Shown: in pieces, positions 1 through 5,802 of the stretch | How the letters are laid out: each line of letters starts with the position of its first letter | Numbering within the stretch: the first letter of the stretch is position 1 | DNA from: an uncultured Psychrobacillus sp. | GTDB lineage: Bacteria; Bacillota; Bacilli; Bacillales_A; Planococcaceae | Reading direction: 5' to 3' | Length of the DNA: 7,728 bases | Assembly: GCA_934234185.1 (NCBI GenBank) | Contig: CAKQHO010000139.1 | Span: forward strand, 1-7,728 | Program-made: the position numbers and the translations under genes | Notes under the pieces: generated by a model | What the model saw: the letters and a program-made list of their open reading frames with translations, nothing else | What the model was told of the DNA's origin: nothing | Databases searched by the model: none

Positions 1-518
1 GCATCTCCTCCTGCTTGATGTATTTCCAAGCTATCCAGGCTTGGTTTCTTGGAAGGATTACCTATGAAGTATCCTTGAAAGCGGTTGATATTTGTAAAAA
101 AATCAGGGTTATCTGTAATATCAATAATCAATTTATTTTCTTCGAGAAGTTTATGTAATTCTGCCAGTTGGTCGCTTGACCACTCGTGGTCTTTTTCTGC
201 CTTATAACGTATGACCTCATTGCCTTTCTCCAGACTAGCTGCCATACCCTTTAAAATTTCTTCAATTGAATTTCCTGAAACCTCTTGAGCGATGTACCAG
301 TCACCAGAATTTTTTGCTGCTCGAATGGTATTCACTTGTATAGTAGATATAGAGTCCAAGTCAGTTAATTGATAAAGCGGTTTCAAAATAATATCTTCTA
401 TTGTTTTGGTCGTTAAAGTTTCTAGTGATTTTCCTTTGAGAGATTTTAACGCTATTTCTTCCCAATTTTCCTTACTTGCTTCTTGGAATATAGTTTGCTT
501 CATTTGTTGGATCGTCAT
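1..518 (-). CDS. mutA: Methylmalonyl-CoA mutase small (beta) subunit, N-terminal part, runs off left edge
   Basis: The reading frame is open from an ATG at 516-518 to the left edge, giving 172 complete codons with no stop. The start has a strong ribosome binding site (AAGGGGAGGT, about 6 nt before the ATG). The protein resembles the N-terminus of the non-catalytic small subunit of B12-dependent methylmalonyl-CoA mutase. That subunit pairs with the catalytic MutB to interconvert succinyl-CoA and methylmalonyl-CoA in propionate and odd-chain/branched-chain catabolism. Recognisable parts are the early FQEASKENWEEIALKSLKGK segment (residues 11-30), the family-typical stretch K(T)IEDIILKPLY at 38-49 (compare 'T.egi.ikPLYt' in the family), and GDWYIAQEV at 72-80. 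In Bacillales mutB normally follows, which here would lie beyond the left edge. The gene has its own intergenic leader of about 290 bp after a terminator, so it probably heads its own transcript. The family call is from memory of the motif pattern; the C-terminal half is not visible. Confidence 0.78.
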   Translation of the reverse strand, partial: MTIQQMKQTIFQEASKENWEEIALKSLKGKSLETLTTKTIEDIILKPLYQLTDLDSISTIQVNTIRAAKNSGDWYIAQEVSGNSIEEILKGMAASLEKGNEVIRYKAEKDHEWSSDQLAELHKLLEENKLIIDITDNPDFFTNINRFQGYFIGNPSKKPSLDSLEIHQAGGD

Positions 519-807
519 GAAACTTACCTCCCCTTCAGTTATTTATCATACATATCCTCTATTCTACATGAGATAAGTTATGTTATAAAGAATATTTAGA
601 TTAGACTGCTATCCAAAATTATTTTGCTTATTTCTATGAAAATGAAGAAAAATCTGTGTGAATCGACTTAACACGGTATGTAGGCACGCATGATCAGTGT
701 GTATAAAATGTTTTGTTAGTATAGAAATGGCAAGCTTGATATGTAGCAATTATAATCTCAAGGAGACTCCCCCTACTAGCTTCCCTACTGAATCCATTAG
801 GCAAGTT
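519..807. other. Intergenic leader region upstream of mutA, no gene seen
   Basis: About 290 bp lie between the mutA start and the terminator at 808-840. I see no convincing gene on either strand. It holds the mutA ribosome binding site, one weak promoter candidate, and a short perfect palindrome GGAGACTCC at 762-770. A plus-strand open frame starting near 697 crosses the terminator hairpin and runs antisense into the neighbouring gene, so it is not taken as coding. No known riboswitch or T-box core was recognised. Confidence 0.5.
561..589 (-). promoter_or_regulatory. Possible sigma-A promoter of mutA (weak)
   Basis: On the minus strand a TTTATA (-35, 584-589) is separated by 17 nt from TAGAAT (-10, 561-566), about 43 nt upstream of the mutA start codon. 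The -10 matches consensus at 5 of 6 positions but the -35 at only 4 of 6. The region is AT-rich, so the match could be chance. It is the best-placed candidate seen upstream of the gene. Confidence 0.3.
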
Positions 808-840
808 AAAAAGCATCAACAATTTTCGTCGATGCTTTTT
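808..840 (-). terminator. Rho-independent terminator of the kinase/membrane-protein unit
   Basis: On the minus strand GCATCGAC, loop GAAAATT, GTTGATGC forms a stem flanked by A5 upstream and T5 downstream. In the minus-strand RNA the only imperfect pair is a G-U wobble; in the plus-strand RNA the same position is an A-C mismatch. The hairpin therefore favours minus-strand termination, about 35 nt after the stop codon of the 876-1304 gene. It separates that unit from mutA. Confidence 0.85.
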
Positions 841-875
841 TCCTTAATTACTTTTTCTCTGCTTAAAGCTTCTTA

Positions 876-1304
876 CTATTCAGGACTTTCACTAAATACA
901 AAATTTTTCTCCGTAACAGTTACAAATTTAGTTTTCTCACGAATCCAGCCATCTTCCCCTTTAACCCCTCCTCCTACGATAATATAGTTAGAAGGATCTA
1001 GCGGTCTCATCGAGTATGTTAGTAAGAAAACCTGTTGTTCATCCTCATTTTTGTGACTTAACTCCACATTTTCAATTTTATATTCAGCAATTGTTTTGTC
1101 CTGTTCAAGTACTTGAGCTGCTGCATCCTTTATCTGTTCTGTTATTTTAGGGTTTGCTACAACCGTTTCCTCCTTTTTCTCTTGTATGTCCCTGTCAGAA
1201 CGAAAAAAGCTAATAACGAGTACTGTCAGGATGAGAAAAATGATGATAACACCTACATATAATAGAGATGGTTTCTGATTAGGATTTCTGGAAATCATCG
1301 GCAA
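876..1304 (-). CDS. Small single-pass membrane protein of unknown function
   Basis: I do not recognise this protein. From a TTG at 1302-1304 it is 142 aa. It has a short basic N-terminus, one strongly hydrophobic helix of about 21 residues (LLYVGVIIIFLILTVLVISFF, residues 14-34), a charged linker rich in K and E, then a predicted extracytoplasmic domain of about 95 residues. That domain looks beta-rich near its end (VFLLTYSMRPLDPSNYIIVGG and WIREKTKFVTVTEKNF). There is no lipobox cysteine. An upstream in-frame ATG at 1332-1334 would give 152 aa but has no ribosome binding site. A good AAGGAG sits at codons 6-7 of that longer frame, 9 nt before the TTG, so I prefer the TTG. The gene lies 99 nt downstream of the ABC1-kinase gene on the same strand and ends at a shared terminator, so the two are probably cotranscribed. 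The protein is real by length, composition and context; its role is unknown. Confidence 0.7.
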   Translation of the reverse strand: MPMISRNPNQKPSLLYVGVIIIFLILTVLVISFFRSDRDIQEKKEETVVANPKITEQIKDAAAQVLEQDKTIAEYKIENVELSHKNEDEQQVFLLTYSMRPLDPSNYIIVGGGVKGEDGWIREKTKFVTVTEKNFVFSESPE

Positions 1305-1383
1305 TGTACGATTCTCCTTCCACTCTTCATCCATTATCTTTATTGTATATAGATACGTTGCGAATCCATTTGATATGATTATA

Positions 1384-1407
1384 TAAAAAAACTTCTGAAG
1401 AGTTTAG
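1384..1407 (-). terminator. Weak terminator-like hairpin after the kinase gene
   Basis: Overlapping the kinase stop codon, the minus strand reads AAACT, loop CTTCAGA, AGTTT, followed by a run of T. The stem is only 5 bp, so it is at best a partial terminator that would lower expression of the downstream membrane-protein gene. It may be chance in AT-rich sequence. Confidence 0.25.
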
Positions 1408-3401
1408 CTTCTTTTCATCAATCGTATTGCCTGTATCGATAAGCGCACCAATAAGACAGCGCACAGAAATAGTCCTACATATGCAGCAGTATTTAAGTAA
1501 ATGGCATAGGATGTTTCAATGAATTGAGCTATCGCTAGTAATGACACGGAAATAATCCCGAACGTTATGCCAACCATCAATAAAATAAATCGAGAAAATA
1601 AGTGGGTTATAAATTTAGTATTATTTTTATCAGAAAAAATATCGTGGTGTAAGGTTATTTTACCACCCTCGACGCGTTGTACCAGCTTATCAATTCTTCT
1701 CGGTATTTTCCGAATAGTTGGGAGTAATAAAGCAAGTTCTTCTTCCACTCTATTTACGATCTCTTTTGGGTTTTTAAATGGCTTTTTAATTTTAGAAATT
1801 AAATAATCAGAAGAATACTCCTGCGCCTCCGAAAAGATATCGAAATCTACTTGAATCATTTTGAGCGTTCCCTCTAACGTAATCATTGAGCGCATTGCCA
1901 TGCCAACTGAAGGGTAAAAATTCAAGCCAAATTTCCTCACAACCTTAAAGAAATGCTGGATGAGCTCTTCTGTAGGTATTTGAGGGACATACGAAATTCT
2001 TAGTAATATTTGGGACATTGCTTGTTCCATTTTTGCTCTATCTATATGATCATAATCTTCTACTAAGAGAGTGACAGCATCATATAACATATCCGCATCA
2101 TTATGCTGTATCCCAATTAAAAACATTTTCATGCCTTCCTGCTGTGGCTCTGCAAGTCTCCCGACAGCACCAAAATCAAGTAACACAGGAATCCCATCCT
2201 CTCTATCTATGAAGATGTTTCCAGGGTGTGGATCCGCATGAAAAATTCCAGCATATAGCATTTGATCAAAGAAGGAATATAATACTGTTCTTGCAAATTC
2301 TTCTCTATCAATTTTCAAAGAATCGAAGAGTACTTCTCCAGTTGCAACACTCTCTCCCTCTATAAAATCGAAGACTATAATAGAGTGATTACTTAGCTCT
2401 GTGTAAACATGAGGAATCTTTAGTTCATACTTACTTTCTTTTAGAGAATTACTAATTTGGAGAGCATTCCTTATTTCTAATTCAAAATTAACTTCCTCTC
2501 TTAAATTCTCTGCAAATCCATTAGCCAATTCACACAACCCTAAACTATCAGCCCAGGAGGATTTGTCTGATATCCATTGGACAAACTCGAGCAAAATATT
2601 TAGGTCATCGCGTATCATGTCCTTAACCTCTGGACGTAAAATCTTAACAACCACCTGCTGATTGCTATCTTTCAAAGTTGCTTTATGTACTTGACCAATA
2701 GAGGCAGAAGCAAGAGGGACCATATCAAACTCTTCAAACACCTCATCTAATTCGAATGGAAAATTTCTATCTAACATTCCACGCACTTGCTCGGCAGATA
2801 ATGGCTTTACCTGCTGCTGTAGCTTCTCTAATTCTTCAATAAATGCTGGAGGTAGCAAGTCCTTTCGTGTTGACAATACTTGACCAAACTTAATGAATAT
2901 ACCACCAGATTGTTCTAAAGTATCTCGTAGCGCAATAGCAATTTCTTTGTCATTGTCTCGTTGTCTCGAATATTTTAATGTTCTGGAGACTCCGTTTTTA
3001 AATGCTATTTGAAATACCTGTCTCATTCTCTTCTGACTTCTCCACTGGCTTCTTAATCTCAGCAAGATTGTTTTTTGTTCTCTTCTTCTTCCCTTCATTT
3101 CCACACGATCGATAGGTCCGAAAAGTTCAAAAAACAAATAAAGTAACATGGAAATTAATAATGTACTTCCTATCCATATGATTGTATTCACATCCATATA
3201 AGCGTACACGAAATTTTCGGAGAATAAGTCTGTATTTCGTAAATAAGCATACCAATATACAAAAATAGTAAAAAATACGCTAATTAAGACAGATAGAATT
3301 CGTTTCATAAAGTTTATTTGAGAGCCCATTAGCTTTCCACTTACATAGTAGATAAAAAATGCAATCAAAACTACTTGAATCCCCATTTTGAAAAAAATCA
3401 C
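1404..3401 (-). CDS. Membrane-anchored ABC1/UbiB (AarF) family kinase-like protein
   Basis: This 665-aa protein is an atypical kinase of the ABC1/ADCK/UbiB family. Signature elements are in order: the KxGQ motif (IKFGQVLSTR, K171-Q174), the alanine-rich nucleotide loop ASASIGQVHKA (231-241), the ATP-binding lysine in VVVKILRP (K253), the catalytic-loop-like HADPHPGNIF (388-397, D390 and N395), and the metal-binding DFG (409-411). UbiB-type members are thought to act as ATPases on isoprenoid or quinone lipid pathways; the role in menaquinone-using Firmicutes is not settled. It carries three hydrophobic segments before the kinase domain (about 7-22, 34-54, 72-93) and two at the C-terminus (about 603-626 and 635-657), so it is anchored at both ends. 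The start is a GTG with GAGGTG 7 nt upstream; the next in-frame ATG (codon 6) is too far from that site. A weak promoter candidate (TTGAAA, 17 nt, TAGATA; 3518-3546) overlaps the divergent catalase promoter. Confidence 0.9.
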   Translation of the reverse strand: MIFFKMGIQVVLIAFFIYYVSGKLMGSQINFMKRILSVLISVFFTIFVYWYAYLRNTDLFSENFVYAYMDVNTIIWIGSTLLISMLLYLFFELFGPIDRVEMKGRRREQKTILLRLRSQWRSQKRMRQVFQIAFKNGVSRTLKYSRQRDNDKEIAIALRDTLEQSGGIFIKFGQVLSTRKDLLPPAFIEELEKLQQQVKPLSAEQVRGMLDRNFPFELDEVFEEFDMVPLASASIGQVHKATLKDSNQQVVVKILRPEVKDMIRDDLNILLEFVQWISDKSSWADSLGLCELANGFAENLREEVNFELEIRNALQISNSLKESKYELKIPHVYTELSNHSIIVFDFIEGESVATGEVLFDSLKIDREEFARTVLYSFFDQMLYAGIFHADPHPGNIFIDREDGIPVLLDFGAVGRLAEPQQEGMKMFLIGIQHNDADMLYDAVTLLVEDYDHIDRAKMEQAMSQILLRISYVPQIPTEELIQHFFKVVRKFGLNFYPSVGMAMRSMITLEGTLKMIQVDFDIFSEAQEYSSDYLISKIKKPFKNPKEIVNRVEEELALLLPTIRKIPRRIDKLVQRVEGGKITLHHDIFSDKNNTKFITHLFSRFILLMVGITFGIISVSLLAIAQFIETSYAIYLNTAAYVGLFLCAVLLVRLSIQAIRLMKRS

Positions 3402-3539
3402 AGATTAGCACCTCGTTTATTTAGTATTTATTCCTTACATTCCCCCAAAAGAACAAAGAACTAACCTTTTCTACTATTAAATAAAAGACAGATTTCTAGC
3501 TTTCTTCTAGTTATAATTATCTATTTTTTTCTTGCGCTA

Positions 3540-3565
3540 GTTTCAAATCATTCATTAGAGGCTAT
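3540..3565 (+). promoter_or_regulatory. Sigma-B-like (general stress) promoter of the manganese catalase
   Basis: GTTTCA (3540-3545) and GGCTAT (3560-3565) are separated by 14 nt. The Bacillus sigma-B consensus is GTTTAA, 12-15 nt, GGGTAT, so each box matches 5 of 6 positions at a proper spacing. It lies 42 nt upstream of the catalase ATG. In Bacillus subtilis the related catalase gene ydbD belongs to the sigma-B regulon, which supports the call. The overlapping TATAAC (3563-3568) could serve sigma-A instead but lacks a clear -35. Confidence 0.55.
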
Positions 3566-3607
3566 AACAGGATTGTGCAACACAAAATTCCAAGGAGGTA
3601 TTTGTTT

Positions 3608-4465
3608 ATGTTTTTTAACAAAAAAGAACTAAGTTTCCATGCTAAGCCCGATCGTCCAGATCCAGTTTTAGCAAAACACATGCAGGAGATTATTGGTGGC
3701 CAATTTGGTGAGATGAGTGTGGCGATGCAGTATTTATTCCAAGGGTGGAATACTCGTGGAAATGAAAAATACAAAGATCTTCTAATGGACACCGGTACAG
3801 AAGAACTAGGGCATATTGAGATGATTGCAACGATGGTTGCTAGATTACTAGAGGGCGCTCCTGTAACAGAGCAAGAAAAAGGAGCAGCAAATCCAGTGAT
3901 TGGAGCAATTATGGGGGGAATGAGTCCTAAGGACGTTCTAGTAGAAGGAATGAACCCTCAGCATGCTATTGTTTCTGGTTTAGGTGCAATGCCAGTTAAC
4001 TCAGTAGGAGTTCCTTGGAATGCAGGATATATCGTAGCATCTGGTAACCTTCTTGCAGATATGCGTCACAACGTGATGGCGGAATCACAAGGTAGATTGC
4101 AGGTTGCTAGATTATACGGAATGACAGATGATAAAGGTGTTAAGGACATGCTTTCCTTCCTTTTAGCACGTGATACGATGCACCAAAATCAGTGGCTAGC
4201 TGCCATTAAAGACTTAGAAGCAACAGAGGGTGGGGTAATTTGCCCAACAACTGTTCCTCCTGAATGGGAAGCGACTGAATTCTCACATACACTTTATAAC
4301 CATTCAGAAGGGGAAGACAGTGCTGAACTACCATGGTTAAAAGGGAATGCTCCTGATGGTCATCCATTCTCTTATGACCAAGGTAAAGCCTTTGGTGAGA
4401 GACCAGTCTTAGCTCCGGCCCCACCTTCTTTACACAATACATTACCAGCTGAAGATCAAATGTAA
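3608..4465 (+). CDS. Manganese (non-heme) catalase, YdbD-like
   Basis: This 285-aa cytosolic enzyme converts hydrogen peroxide to water and oxygen at a dimanganese centre. By alignment from memory with the Lactobacillus plantarum enzyme (ligands E35, E66, H69, E148, H181), the ligands here are E35 (GGQFGEMS), E66 and H69 (TEELGHIEM), E159 (VMAESQ) and H192 (ARDTMHQ), all present with consistent spacing. The second-sphere glutamate (E178 there) is D189 here. The C-terminal tail ends APAPPSLHNTLP, typical of the Bacillus members. The ATG at 3608 is chosen because a near-perfect AAGGAGGT lies at 3592-3599, 8 nt upstream. A longer frame from GTG at 3575 would place that site inside the gene. The gene is a single-gene unit: a sigma-B-like promoter upstream, a strong terminator 8 nt after the stop, divergent from the kinase gene and convergent with the DUF4188 gene. 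It resembles B. subtilis YdbD more than YjqC or the spore-coat CotJC. Confidence 0.95.
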   Translation: MFFNKKELSFHAKPDRPDPVLAKHMQEIIGGQFGEMSVAMQYLFQGWNTRGNEKYKDLLMDTGTEELGHIEMIATMVARLLEGAPVTEQEKGAANPVIGAIMGGMSPKDVLVEGMNPQHAIVSGLGAMPVNSVGVPWNAGYIVASGNLLADMRHNVMAESQGRLQVARLYGMTDDKGVKDMLSFLLARDTMHQNQWLAAIKDLEATEGGVICPTTVPPEWEATEFSHTLYNHSEGEDSAELPWLKGNAPDGHPFSYDQGKAFGERPVLAPAPPSLHNTLPAEDQM

Positions 4466-4473
4466 AATATATC

Positions 4474-4512
4474 ACTGCAACGCCTCATACAAATAGGCGT
4501 TGCAGTTTTTTT
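4474..4512 (+). terminator. Strong rho-independent terminator of the catalase gene
   Basis: A perfect 12-bp stem ACTGCAACGCCT / AGGCGTTGCAGT (4474-4485 and 4495-4506) encloses a 9-nt loop and is followed by an unbroken T run to 4512. On the minus strand the stem is followed by GATATATTTT, less U-rich, so it may also help end the convergent DUF4188 transcript, for which I see no other terminator. Confidence 0.95.
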
Positions 4513-4561
4513 GTTAGTTTAACTTTTCTAGGAGTCTGGTCTTCGTAAGCTATTCTTCTTT

Positions 4562-5017
4562 TTATTTAAGTCTTTCTCTAGCATTGTTCGTTGCTTTATT
4601 CACCTTAACATGGTCTCTTGCTTTCCCTAAACCGTGCTTTGGCATATTCACATACAAAGCTTCATAATGCTTGGCTTGTACCTGAAAGGATTCATGAAAT
4701 ATGCCTACACATTCGTTGTTAAATGCATTTCGGTAAAAATCTTTCCATACTTTAGAATGCACTTCCCCATGGGCATACGCTTCAAGCTTGTCAAAGCTGC
4801 TCCAATACTGAATAAGAGTGATTTTCCTCCAACTGAAAAGAATCTCTCCCCCTAAGAAGCCAAGCTCTCGGTTTTGATATAGCTCCTTCAGCATAGGTCC
4901 CATTGCTTTCATAGTAGGAATCCACCTATGAGGCTTTATCATTTTGTTGATTCTCATTCCAATTATAAATACCACTATATCCTCTTTGTTTTCGACAGTA
5001 TATCTTCCCTTGTACAA
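4562..5017 (-). CDS. DUF4188 domain protein (ferredoxin-like ABM/monooxygenase-type fold)
   Basis: The 151-aa protein matches the DUF4188 family pattern: GRYTVENKEDIVVFIIGMRIN near the start, KPHRWIPTMKAMGPMLKEL, LIQYWSSFDKLEAYAH, then GIFHESFQVQAKHYEALYVNMPKHGL. The family is often annotated as monooxygenase-like or related to phenylacetaldoxime dehydratase, but no reaction is established, so the substrate is unknown. The start is taken as TTG at 5015-5017, which follows AAAAGGGGG by 6 nt. The more upstream in-frame ATG (5039-5041) has no ribosome binding site and lies within a putative operator, and family members usually begin only several residues before the GRYT-like segment. The gene follows the TetR gene by 54 nt on the same strand. 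An operator-like repeat sits 15 nt upstream of the start, so it is probably the main target of that regulator. No transmembrane helix or signal peptide is evident. Confidence 0.85.
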   Translation of the reverse strand: MYKGRYTVENKEDIVVFIIGMRINKMIKPHRWIPTMKAMGPMLKELYQNRELGFLGGEILFSWRKITLIQYWSSFDKLEAYAHGEVHSKVWKDFYRNAFNNECVGIFHESFQVQAKHYEALYVNMPKHGLGKARDHVKVNKATNNARERLK

Positions 5018-5032
5018 ATTAATCCCCCTTTT

Positions 5033-5049
5033 ATTAACCATCGGTCAAT
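5033..5049 (-). promoter_or_regulatory. Putative TetR operator upstream of the DUF4188 gene
   Basis: An imperfect palindrome reads, on the minus strand, ATTGACC-GAT-GGTTAAT, with one unpaired position (5036/5046). It is nearly identical to the repeat at 5645-5665 upstream of the TetR start, including the same asymmetric position, though in opposite orientation. It lies just upstream of the ribosome binding site of the DUF4188 gene, where a bound repressor could act as a roadblock or block a nearby promoter. Confidence 0.6.
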
Positions 5050-5055
5050 TAATGA

Positions 5056-5086
5056 GAAAATAAAAACTCTATTATATTAGAGCTTT
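5056..5086 (-). terminator. Intercistronic hairpin with T tract between TetR and DUF4188 genes
   Basis: The minus strand reads AAAGCTCTA, loop ATATAA, TAGAGTTTT, then TTATTTTC. This is a 9-bp stem with one G-U pair running into a T-rich tract, overlapping the TetR stop codon (5072-5074). It could be a partial terminator that lowers readthrough into the DUF4188 gene. The loop also contains a TATAAT (5071-5076) with no good -35, so a promoter function for this stretch is an alternative reading. Confidence 0.45.
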
Positions 5087-5632
5087 CATTAAAAATTCGC
5101 AATAAGCTTTTGCTGATTCTTTCGCCTCTTCAAAGCTATGTGTACGCCCAATATAGTGAATGACAAAACCATGTAGGCCTACGAAGGTAGAGTAAATATC
5201 TTTTGCCTCTAATTGTTGATTGTTCAAATGCTGTAAAGCTATATGAAACTTTTCTAAGCTCTGATTCGCAGCGCTTTGACTTAGAGGATCCAGTTTATCA
5301 TCACGCTTCATGAACATAAATTGGTATTGGGTTTGATAGTTTAATCCAAACTCAATAAAGCCCATTAAGACAAACATATTCCCTTCTGCTCCCTTATACT
5401 CCATAGCTTCCTCTAGCTTTGCATTTAACATGGTAAAATATCTTTCAACTACCGCATGAAATAATTCTGTTTTACTGTTAAAGTGATAATATATAGCACC
5501 ATGACTACACCCAAGCTTTTGAGCAATCCCTCTCATAGAAACTTTATGAAAATCACTTTCTAAAAATTGAAGATTCGCTTCCTCAATTATCATTTCTTTC
5601 GTTAATTCTTCTGTTATTTTTTTTCTTGCCAT
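5072..5632 (-). CDS. TetR/AcrR-family transcriptional regulator
   Basis: This 186-aa protein has a typical TetR N-terminal DNA-binding domain: a helix-turn-helix around residues 28-58, VSMRGIAQKLGCSHGAIYYHFNSKTELFHAV. The variable C-terminal ligand and dimer domain contains FMFMKRDDKL and VGLHGFVIHYIG, resembling the WHG-type C-terminal domain of some TetR proteins. The ATG at 5630-5632 is preferred because GAGGTG lies just upstream (6 nt from GAGG to the ATG). A GTG at 5642-5644 would start 4 codons earlier but overlaps that site. A promoter (5668-5696) and an operator-like palindrome between it and the start point to autorepression. A near-identical palindrome precedes the DUF4188 gene, so both are probably controlled by this regulator. 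The inducer is unknown and cannot be read from the sequence. Confidence 0.92.
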   Translation of the reverse strand: MARKKITEELTKEMIIEEANLQFLESDFHKVSMRGIAQKLGCSHGAIYYHFNSKTELFHAVVERYFTMLNAKLEEAMEYKGAEGNMFVLMGFIEFGLNYQTQYQFMFMKRDDKLDPLSQSAANQSLEKFHIALQHLNNQQLEAKDIYSTFVGLHGFVIHYIGRTHSFEEAKESAKAYCEFLMKALI

Positions 5633-5644
5633 TTGACACCTCAC

Positions 5645-5665
5645 TAATTGACCATTGGTTAATTA
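5645..5665. promoter_or_regulatory. Putative TetR operator in the tetR promoter
   Basis: A 21-bp near-perfect palindrome with arms TAATTGACC and GGTTAATTA around the centre ATT has one mismatched pair (5650/5660). It begins directly downstream of the candidate -10 box (5668-5673) and covers the expected transcription start, the classical position for autorepression. The same half-sites recur at 5033-5049. Confidence 0.7.
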
Positions 5666-5667
5666 AT

Positions 5668-5696
5668 ATTGTAATGTTTATCTAAACCTATTGCAA
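5668..5696 (-). promoter_or_regulatory. Sigma-A-type promoter of the TetR gene
   Basis: On the minus strand TTGCAA (-35, 5691-5696) is followed after 17 nt by TACAAT (-10, 5668-5673). The -10 matches consensus at 5 of 6 positions, the -35 at 4 of 6. It lies 35 nt upstream of the ATG and abuts the operator-like palindrome. Confidence 0.6.
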
Positions 5697-5739
5697 CTGC
5701 TTTTAGTAATAAATAATGTGCTTATTATGTATGGAACAT

Positions 5740-5790
5740 AAAAAAATGCATCACCAATTGCTAGAATGGATCTAACAACTAGGGATGCAC
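5740..5790 (-). terminator. Long hairpin terminator of the MarR-MFS operon
   Basis: On the minus strand a 19-nt arm (5790-5772) pairs with 5764-5746 around a 7-nt loop, followed by seven T. In minus-strand RNA all but one pair form, four of them G-U wobbles; in plus-strand RNA these would be A-C mismatches. The hairpin therefore clearly reads in the minus direction. It begins about 13 nt after the MFS stop codon and separates the operon from the TetR promoter. Confidence 0.9.
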
Positions 5791-5802
5791 TATCAAAGGT
5801 GT

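Noticed and set aside
697..987. Plus-strand open frame of 96 codons
   Set aside because: It crosses a clear terminator hairpin, runs antisense into the 876-1304 gene, has no good ribosome binding site, and its composition is not protein-like.
3402..3480. Sigma-B-like box (GGGGGAATG) before the kinase gene
   Set aside because: No acceptable GTTT-type -35 lies at 12-15 nt spacing; the match is limited to a G run.
3562..3792. Minus-strand open frame antisense to the catalase start
   Set aside because: It is a shadow of the well-supported catalase gene and has no family resemblance.
4206..4475. Minus-strand open frame antisense to the catalase end
   Set aside because: It lies fully within the catalase gene and reaches into its terminator; the reading is a shadow of the catalase coding frame.
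4634..4855. Plus-strand open frame within the DUF4188 gene
   Set aside because: It is antisense to a recognised family and has no independent support.
5697..5739. Small AT-rich palindrome ATAAT/ATTAT upstream of the TetR promoter
   Set aside because: The arms are only 5 bp in AT-rich sequence, expected by chance.
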